NCBI GenBank assembly: GCA_958296105.1
Contig: OY282441.1
Location: 1,027,800 to 1,091,799 of the forward strand
Direction of reading: 5' to 3'
Length of the DNA: 64,000 bases
Origin: an uncultured Dehalococcoidia bacterium
GTDB taxonomy: Bacteria > Chloroflexota > Dehalococcoidia > Lucifugimonadales > UBA1123
This document shows positions 59,088 through 64,000 of the stretch, piece after piece (within the stretch, counting starts at the first letter, position 1; each line of letters starts with the position of its first letter). The notes below the pieces were generated by a model. The model did not search any database. It was given only the letters and a program-made list of their open reading frames with translations, and had not been told where the DNA came from. A program made the position numbers and the translations under genes.

Positions 59088-59930
59088 CTAGGGCATTGTT
59101 CCCGCCACGCTTAGCCGAACGCTGTACAGGCTCGTCCTAGCGGTCACGAACAGGGTCTTGCGATCATCGCCTCCGAATGCGACGTTGGCGGGCAGCTCCG
59201 GGAAGGCTATGGTGCCGAGATGCTCGGCGCTCTCGCTGATCACCCACACGCCGCCCGCGCCGGTCACGTACAGGCTGCCGAGTGTATCCACCTTCATTCC
59301 GTCCGGGCTTCCCGGCTCGTCTGTATCCATGTCGATGAACACCCTGTCGTTGGAGATCGACAGGTCTTCGTTCACGTCGAAGGCACGGACGCTGCGCCGC
59401 TCGGTGTCGTCCACGTACAGCGTCGACTCGTCCGGCGAGAACGCGATTCCGTTGGGGCGTCCGAACTCGGATGCGAGCAGCGCGATCTCGCCGTCTGGGT
59501 CCACTCTGTACACGCCGTTGAATCCGATCTGCGCCTGCTCCGGCTCTATTCCGTAGGGCGGGTCGGTAAAGAAGACGCTCCCCGATGAGTGAACCGCCAG
59601 ATCGTTCGGGCTGTTCAGCTGCTTGCCGTTCCAGTGCGAGATGACGGTCTCCATCCGCCCGTCCGCGCCCTGTCTGGACACACGCCGCCCCGTATGCTCG
59701 CACGCCATCAGCCTGCCCTGTCGGTCGAGCGCAAGCCCGTTGGAGTTTCGACTCGGCTGGAGGTAGGTATCTAGGCTGCCGTCAGGCGAGTACCTGACTA
59801 TCCTGTTGGCGGGGATGTCGCTGAACAGCAGGTATCCGTCCGGATGCCACACGGGGCCTTCGGTGAACTGAAAGCCGCCTGCGAGCTTGCGCGGGCTGGG
59901 GTCTGGAACGAGATCGTGGAATGAAGCCAT
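59088..59930 (-). CDS. SMP-30/gluconolactonase-type lactonase
   Basis: A 280-residue six-bladed beta-propeller. LAGGFQFTEGPVWHPDGYLLFSDIPANRIVRYSPDG is the family opening with the metal-binding Glu in FTEGP. NSPNDLAVHSSGSVFFTDPPYG carries the conserved Asn and Asp of the metal site, and GRPNGIAFSPDESTLYVDDT follows. It probably opens an aldonolactone to the acid, which would feed the sugar-acid dehydratases in the window. ATG 59930 with AGAGGA upstream is preferred to 59954. The gene stands alone, convergent with the DRG-like gene. Confidence 0.92.
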   Translation of the reverse strand: MASFHDLVPDPSPRKLAGGFQFTEGPVWHPDGYLLFSDIPANRIVRYSPDGSLDTYLQPSRNSNGLALDRQGRLMACEHTGRRVSRQGADGRMETVISHWNGKQLNSPNDLAVHSSGSVFFTDPPYGIEPEQAQIGFNGVYRVDPDGEIALLASEFGRPNGIAFSPDESTLYVDDTERRSVRAFDVNEDLSISNDRVFIDMDTDEPGSPDGMKVDTLGSLYVTGAGGVWVISESAEHLGTIAFPELPANVAFGGDDRKTLFVTARTSLYSVRLSVAGTMP

Positions 59931-60094
59931 GCTGGGAGTCCTCTCTGTGTACATCTATATCTAGAAGTCAAGGCATTCTGCCCAAGATCGCGCGGGGCGG
60001 GGCTGCGGTCGAGACGGCTGGCGTGTTTTGCGATTGCGGGTGGTATCGGGCGCAGCGGGGATCCCAACGCGGGCTTCGCACAGCTAGCGGGGCG

Positions 60095-60724
60095 CTAGGC
60101 GCGTCTTTGGTCAGCCTGTCTCAGGTATGCCAGAGCGTTTTGCAGGTAGTCTTCGCCATTCTTGAATCGCCCCAGCCCGGTGTTGCAGCTGTCGCATAGA
60201 TAGCCGCGCGGGCTGCCTTCTCTGTGGTCGTGGTCTGTGACGATCTTCGCAGTGACTCCTACGATGCTCCATTTGCGACATATGGGGCATCGCCACAGCG
60301 TACCAGACGCGGGCATGTTTCGCCTCGCTTCTTCCTGCGCGCGCTTCGTCATATTTCTGCGATCTATGTCCAAGCGGCACTGCTTGCAGCTGGGTCTTCG
60401 GACGAGTCGGCGCGAGTTTCGCTGATTTACGCTGAAGTCCTGCGTGTCTTTCAGGACGAAGCAGACGTTGCATATCTTCTCAGGGTATTCATCGCCTGTC
60501 TCGTTTACGTCTATGGATCCAACGGAGTCCGAGGGGACGCTGTACGACTCGCCTCGACCGGGGAGGAATATTTGGGTGGAAGACCCAAGCTCGTCTTCGA
60601 CGACTCCGAGAGAGTTCGGGGGGAAGTGGCTCGCTATGGATTCGGGCTTGCCGTCCGAGATGACGTACCCGCTGCTCCCATGGCAAACAACCCAATCTGC
60701 GCTGCCGATTCTGCTGCTGGGCAT
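60095..60724 (-). CDS. Endonuclease VII-like HNH nuclease, partner of the DNA methylase
   Basis: A 209-residue protein. The C-terminal half is a recombination-endonuclease-VII-like HNH domain: CPICRKW, then KIVTDHDHREGSPRGYLCDSCNTGLGRFKNGEDYLQNALAYL, with paired cysteines holding zinc and DHDH as the catalytic core. Before it lies a second cysteine pair (CNVC and CKQC, about residues 85-115). The N-terminal ~80 residues match no family I know. ATG 60724 has GGAGG about 10 bases upstream, and the gene begins 91 bases inside the methylase gene in another frame. The overlap and order suggest a restriction-modification pair. Cleavage specificity is unknown. Confidence 0.82.
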   Translation of the reverse strand: MPSSRIGSADWVVCHGSSGYVISDGKPESIASHFPPNSLGVVEDELGSSTQIFLPGRGESYSVPSDSVGSIDVNETGDEYPEKICNVCFVLKDTQDFSVNQRNSRRLVRRPSCKQCRLDIDRRNMTKRAQEEARRNMPASGTLWRCPICRKWSIVGVTAKIVTDHDHREGSPRGYLCDSCNTGLGRFKNGEDYLQNALAYLRQADQRRA

Positions 60725-61572
60725 GAGTCTTTCACCTCCAAGCCGCGCGATGCAAAGCCATGAGCCGCAAGCCTTTCACGGGCGATCTCTATGTACTCTT
60801 CCGATATGTCGATTCCTACGAATCTGCGCCCGTGCTTGAGCGCCATCTTGCCAGTTGTGGCTGCCCCGCACATGGGATCCAGCACGAGGTCTCCGGGATC
60901 GCTCCACGATAGGATGTGGTCTTCTGCCAGCTTCTCGGGGAACATGGCGGGGTGGCGGAAAGCCATCTTGTCGCTCGTGGTTCCGTGCAGCCCCACGGCA
61001 TACGACCATATGTTGGCGCGCACCTTCTCTTTGTTCAGCGTACCTCTCTTCTTCTTGTTTACGCCGTCCGACAGCTTGTTGTGCGTGAGCATCTCCTCTC
61101 CGCTCCTGACCGTCGGGGTTTTCAGCGGGTTGAAGGTGGACGGCTTCCCCTTGGAGAGTACGAGCATGAACTCCCATGCGTTGGTGTATGCGTTGGAGCG
61201 CATGAACGGGGTGTTCTTCTTGCGGTATATCATCACGTCATGGACGTCGAAGCCGATGTCTTGAAACGAGATCGCCTGTCTGAAGCTGGTCATGGAGCGT
61301 CCGCCGTCGATGCGGTCTCCCACCACCCAGACTACCACGCCGCCCTCTTTCGTGACTCTGTACAGCTCCCGCGCTATGCGCTCGAACTCGAACTCGAACC
61401 CCTTGTAGTCGCGCATGTTGTCGTATGGGGGCGAAGTGACCGTCAAGTCGATCACCTCGTCGTCCCAATCGCGCATCACGTCTATGCAGTCGCCGGTTAT
61501 TAGTCCATCTCGCGCTCCATCTATTAGTCCATCTCGCAGTCCACCTAGAACCGCTTCAGAGTTCAGAGTCAT
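60634..61572 (-). CDS. DNA methyltransferase, N4-cytosine/N6-adenine beta class
   Basis: A 312-residue S-adenosylmethionine-dependent DNA methylase. Motif IV TSPPY (46-50) comes first and motif I LDPMCGAATTG (231-241) late, the order of the beta class; SPPY favours N4-cytosine, though adenine enzymes with it exist. GVVVWVVGDR and NAWEFMLVLSKG are further methylase strands. Start ATG 61572 has GGGAG 5 bases upstream; ATG 61587 is alternative. The N-terminal GLRDGLIDGARDGLI reflects a short DNA duplication. The downstream HNH nuclease gene overlaps by 91 bases, which supports a type II restriction-modification system. Confidence 0.92.
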   Translation of the reverse strand: MTLNSEAVLGGLRDGLIDGARDGLITGDCIDVMRDWDDEVIDLTVTSPPYDNMRDYKGFEFEFERIARELYRVTKEGGVVVWVVGDRIDGGRSMTSFRQAISFQDIGFDVHDVMIYRKKNTPFMRSNAYTNAWEFMLVLSKGKPSTFNPLKTPTVRSGEEMLTHNKLSDGVNKKKRGTLNKEKVRANIWSYAVGLHGTTSDKMAFRHPAMFPEKLAEDHILSWSDPGDLVLDPMCGAATTGKMALKHGRRFVGIDISEEYIEIARERLAAHGFASRGLEVKDSCPAAESAAQIGLFAMGAAGTSSRTASPNP

Positions 61573-61707
61573 CACGCTCCCTCTCATGCTCGATGCAGTC
61601 TATCGTATTATAGAACTTATGTTTTGTAAAGCTGCGCGCAGGCGCGGTTTTATAAGATGGCGTCTGCGAAATACGGGCGGGCTGGTCTATGTGCCTCGCT
61701 TCTCCGC

Positions 61708-61722
61708 TATACTCGCTATACT
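61708..61722 (+). promoter_or_regulatory. Two TATACT boxes upstream of the lactonase gene
   Basis: TATACT at 61708-61713 and again at 61717-61722, about 45-59 bases before ATG 61767. Neither has a clear -35. Confidence 0.35.
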
Positions 61723-61766
61723 GTCCAGCAGTCGGGATCCAGTACATCCAAGCGAGGCAATCGAAC

Positions 61767-62786
61767 ATGTCCAACTTCATCTACGTCAGCGCATCCGGCG
61801 ACGACAGGATCATCGTATTTCAGCAGGACCCCGAGACGGGCGCGCTCGACAGGCTGGACGAGGTGGAAGCTCCAGGGCGTCCGGCTCCGATGGCGACCGA
61901 CCCGGAGCGCAGGTTCCTGTACGTGGCTCGGCGAGACGCGAACGAGCTTTCGAGCTACCGCATAGACGCCGAGACTGGCGGGCTGTCGCTCATAGGCGTG
62001 GCGGCGCTGGAGTCAGACCCCAACTTCCTGTCCACCGACAGGACGGGGCGCTGGCTGCTCTCGGCGTACTACATCGCGGGCAGGTGCGCAGTCCACCCCA
62101 TAGACGAGGGCGGGGCGGTCCATGCGCCGCCGGTGGAGTGGCGCGCGACGGCGCGGGGCGCTCACTGTATGCAGACGGACCGCTCGAACCGCTTCGCCTT
62201 CGTGCCGCACATCAGCGGCGGAAACGGTCCGAACACGATATATCAGCTCCTGTTCGACGAGGGAACGGGGCGGCTGACACCGAACGATCCTCCGACAGTG
62301 CCGCAGGACGGCGAGCTGGGGCCAAGGCACTTCTGCTTCCACCCCACGCTGGACGTACTCTACTTCTCGAACGAGCAGGGATGCAGCGTGACTGCGTACA
62401 GATTGGACTCCGAGTCAGGTACGCTCTCAGCGTTCCAGGAGATATCCACACTGCCGCCGTTCTGGTCGGGGAGAAACTCGTGCGCCCAGATTCAGATAAA
62501 TCCGAAAGGCTCGATGCTGTTCGCTCCGAATCGAGGCCACGACAGTATAGCCTGCTTCTCGATAGACGCCGACACCGGGCGGATGGAGCGGACGGCGATA
62601 GTGCCGTCCGAGTCTGTGCCGCGCGCGCTGAGTCTGGATCAGGCGGGGGAGTTCATGTACGCGGCGGGGCTGGACTCGGGCAGACTAGCCGCGTACAAAG
62701 TCAACGAGGCGTGGGGAGGTCTCGACCGAATCGCCACTTACGAGGTGGGCAGAGAGCCTATGTGGGTCCTGCCCACAGCGGTATGA
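61767..62786 (+). CDS. Beta-propeller lactonase (6-phosphogluconolactonase/YbhE type)
   Basis: A 339-residue seven-bladed propeller, probably hydrolysing a sugar lactone. Each blade has the family pattern of Y-x-A/S-x...G-L/T...: FIYVSASGDDRIIVFQQDPETGALDRLDEV, FLYVARRDANELSSYRIDAETGGLSLIGV, GPRHFCFHPTLDVLYFSNEQGCSVTAYRLD and so on. GSMLFAPNRGHDSIACFSID near the end is highly conserved in YbhE. ATG 61767 has a weak GAGG site; the open frame runs to 61689 but crosses the TATACT boxes. It may work with the SMP-30-type lactonase at 59088 on different lactones. Confidence 0.9.
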   Translation: MSNFIYVSASGDDRIIVFQQDPETGALDRLDEVEAPGRPAPMATDPERRFLYVARRDANELSSYRIDAETGGLSLIGVAALESDPNFLSTDRTGRWLLSAYYIAGRCAVHPIDEGGAVHAPPVEWRATARGAHCMQTDRSNRFAFVPHISGGNGPNTIYQLLFDEGTGRLTPNDPPTVPQDGELGPRHFCFHPTLDVLYFSNEQGCSVTAYRLDSESGTLSAFQEISTLPPFWSGRNSCAQIQINPKGSMLFAPNRGHDSIACFSIDADTGRMERTAIVPSESVPRALSLDQAGEFMYAAGLDSGRLAAYKVNEAWGGLDRIATYEVGREPMWVLPTAV

Positions 62787-62889
62787 CGGGGTGAGAGCGA
62801 CTGCTATTGACACGCCTGATAGAATTATGGCGATTGGCATGATTCGGATAATAAGGAAGTGAGAATTGCGAAAGGATAGGGATGATAAA

Positions 62890-64000
62890 GTGAGAAAGTT
62901 GCGATTGATAACCACTATGGCTTCGCTCGCGCTCCTGTTCGTTCTGGGCGTCGCCTGTTCGAGCAGTGAGCCGGCAGCGCCGGCGGCGCCAGCCGGAGCC
63001 ACAGCCGAAGAGGTTCAGGCGGCGATGCAGCAGGCTGTTCAGCAGGCGATGCAGGCGCAGCCGAGCCTGACGGAGGCGGAGGTGTCCGAGGCGATCGCCG
63101 AGGCGCTTGCCGACAGGCCGGGCGTCACGCAGGCGGATATTCAGTCCGCAGTCGAGCAGGCGGTCGCCAAGGCGGTGCCCGCTCCGACGGAAGCGCCGGA
63201 CATGATGATGATGGGGCCAAGCGGCAAGGTCACGGGCGCGGTGATAAGTGTGGGAACCCCCAGCGGCTGGCCCACGGACTGTGTCTGGTGCGCCACGTTC
63301 CCCAACATCGGCGCGGGCGAAGTGCTGGTCACAGCCACCAGATCATCCACCGGCGCATTCATCGCGGAGCCCTGGGTGGCGGAGTCTTGGACTCTTGCGC
63401 CAGACCAGAGCTACATAGACTGGAAGGTGCGCGAGGGCATCCAGTACCACAAGGGGTGGGGCGAGCTTACGGCTGAGGACGTGGTCTATACGTACAACGC
63501 CGGAAACCCCGCCATAACCCCGGAGGCTGTCCACGACACGCTCCCAAGCCCCACGATCGGCAAGCTGGATCTGCTCAGCAAGTACGTTGCGCGGATGAAC
63601 CTCAACTCCTTCTCGGCGAACACGATCCTTTCCATATCCGATCTGGGAGAGGGCGTGCCGATCATGTCCAGCAAGGTGCAGGCTCAGCAAGGCACGGACT
63701 GGATGCGCCAGAACATAATCCTCTCGGGCCCGTTCGAGGTGCCGGAGTGGACGCAGCAGAAGGGCATCTACCTGGAGGCGCGCTCGGACGGCGAGCATTG
63801 GAAGGGCATGCCCTTCATAGAGCGCTTCGACATGATCGAGGTGCCTGAGTCCGCCACTAGGCGCGCCATGATCGAGAGCGGGCAGGCGGACATGGCGGAT
63901 GTCCCGATCAAGGACTGGGCGGCGCTGATCGACGACTCGGGCATGGCAACGGCGCAGGAAGGCATCAGCAGTGCGCGGGGCGTCCTGTTCCAGGGCCACT
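62890..64000 (+). CDS. ABC transporter substrate-binding lipoprotein with helical stalk, 3' end cut by window edge
   Basis: A fourth family-5-type binding protein, open to the right edge (370 codons visible). GTG 62890 starts a signal peptide with lipobox Cys23 (LGVAC). Instead of the Val-Lys-Glu linker it has an Ala/Gln/Glu-rich stretch of about 70 residues (AAMQQAVQQAMQAQPS, AEVSEAIAEALADRPG, IQSAVEQAVAKAVP) that should form long helices, a stalk or coiled coil. The binding domain then starts: FIAEPWVAESWTLAPDQ (family motif), KVREGIQYHKGWGELTAEDVVYTYN, ILSGPFEVPEW. Its permeases would lie beyond the window. AAAGGATAGGG precedes the GTG. Confidence 0.88.
   Translation, partial: MRKLRLITTMASLALLFVLGVACSSSEPAAPAAPAGATAEEVQAAMQQAVQQAMQAQPSLTEAEVSEAIAEALADRPGVTQADIQSAVEQAVAKAVPAPTEAPDMMMMGPSGKVTGAVISVGTPSGWPTDCVWCATFPNIGAGEVLVTATRSSTGAFIAEPWVAESWTLAPDQSYIDWKVREGIQYHKGWGELTAEDVVYTYNAGNPAITPEAVHDTLPSPTIGKLDLLSKYVARMNLNSFSANTILSISDLGEGVPIMSSKVQAQQGTDWMRQNIILSGPFEVPEWTQQKGIYLEARSDGEHWKGMPFIERFDMIEVPESATRRAMIESGQADMADVPIKDWAALIDDSGMATAQEGISSARGVLFQGH

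Overview
The window looks like part of a chromosome of an uncultured Chloroflexota bacterium, probably of the Dehalococcoidia/SAR202 kind. This rests on gene content and is an inference. It is GC-rich and has many oligopeptide-type ABC transporter genes whose binding proteins carry low-complexity Val-Lys-Glu or Pro-Ala linkers after a lipobox. It also has several fumarylacetoacetate-hydrolase (FAH) family enzymes, an enolase-superfamily enzyme, a PLP histidine decarboxylase, a DRG-like TGS GTPase and families of intergenic palindromic repeats. No rRNA, tRNA, phage, transposase or CRISPR array is visible.

Layout. 0-14 kb: a nitroreductase (cut by the left edge), an enoyl-CoA hydratase-like crotonase, an M1 aminopeptidase, a coiled-coil protein with a nuclease-like tail, a ComF-like protein, an odd two-gene unit (Cys-His-Asp acyltransferase/transglutaminase fold plus a shortened adenylate-forming-enzyme relative), a TlpA-like lipoprotein, a small zinc ribbon, an HpcH/HpaI aldolase, a NUDT6-like Nudix protein, a zinc alcohol dehydrogenase, a cupin and a second coiled-coil protein. 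14.7-25.4 kb: two paralogous binding-protein/permease/permease operons separated by a helicase-nuclease gene that is bracketed by near-identical 18-bp direct repeats. 25.5-28.7 kb: FAD oxidase plus UMF1-type MFS transporter. 28.7-29.3 kb: palindromic repeats. 29.4-38.4 kb: histidine decarboxylase coupled to a tandem-ACT protein, then hydrolases, split-barrel flavoproteins, a sulfatase and a DMT exporter. 38.4-39.2 kb: repeats, a strong promoter, a perfect hairpin and a duplicated mini-ORF. 39.2-48.3 kb: D-xylonate dehydratase, GMC oxidoreductase, a repeat-built coiled-coil membrane protein, a membrane-fused sulfite-oxidase-type molybdoenzyme, an MR/MLE enzyme, an FAH enzyme and a DUF4337-like protein. 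48.5-56 kb: a third peptide-type ABC operon on the minus strand with fused ATPases and an embedded Uma2 gene, with a TetR gene upstream. 56-64 kb: two tandem FAH genes followed by a DRG-like GTPase, an SMP-30 lactonase, an N4-cytosine/N6-adenine methylase overlapping an endonuclease-VII-like HNH gene, a beta-propeller lactonase and a fourth binding protein cut by the right edge.

Taken together, the genes suggest a scavenging heterotroph. Lipoprotein-dependent ABC importers bring in peptides or other oligomers. Lactonases, a sugar-acid dehydratase, MR/MLE and FAH enzymes, an HpaI-type aldolase and dehydrogenases form a plausible non-phosphorylated sugar-acid or aromatic breakdown repertoire. 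A sulfatase, an aminopeptidase and a CocE-type hydrolase add hydrolytic capacity. The most unusual items are the acyltransferase/adenylation-like pair, the 38.8-39.2 kb element, the bracketed helicase-nuclease, the hairpin found immediately 3' of three separate ABC binding-protein genes, and the Hdc-ACT coupling.
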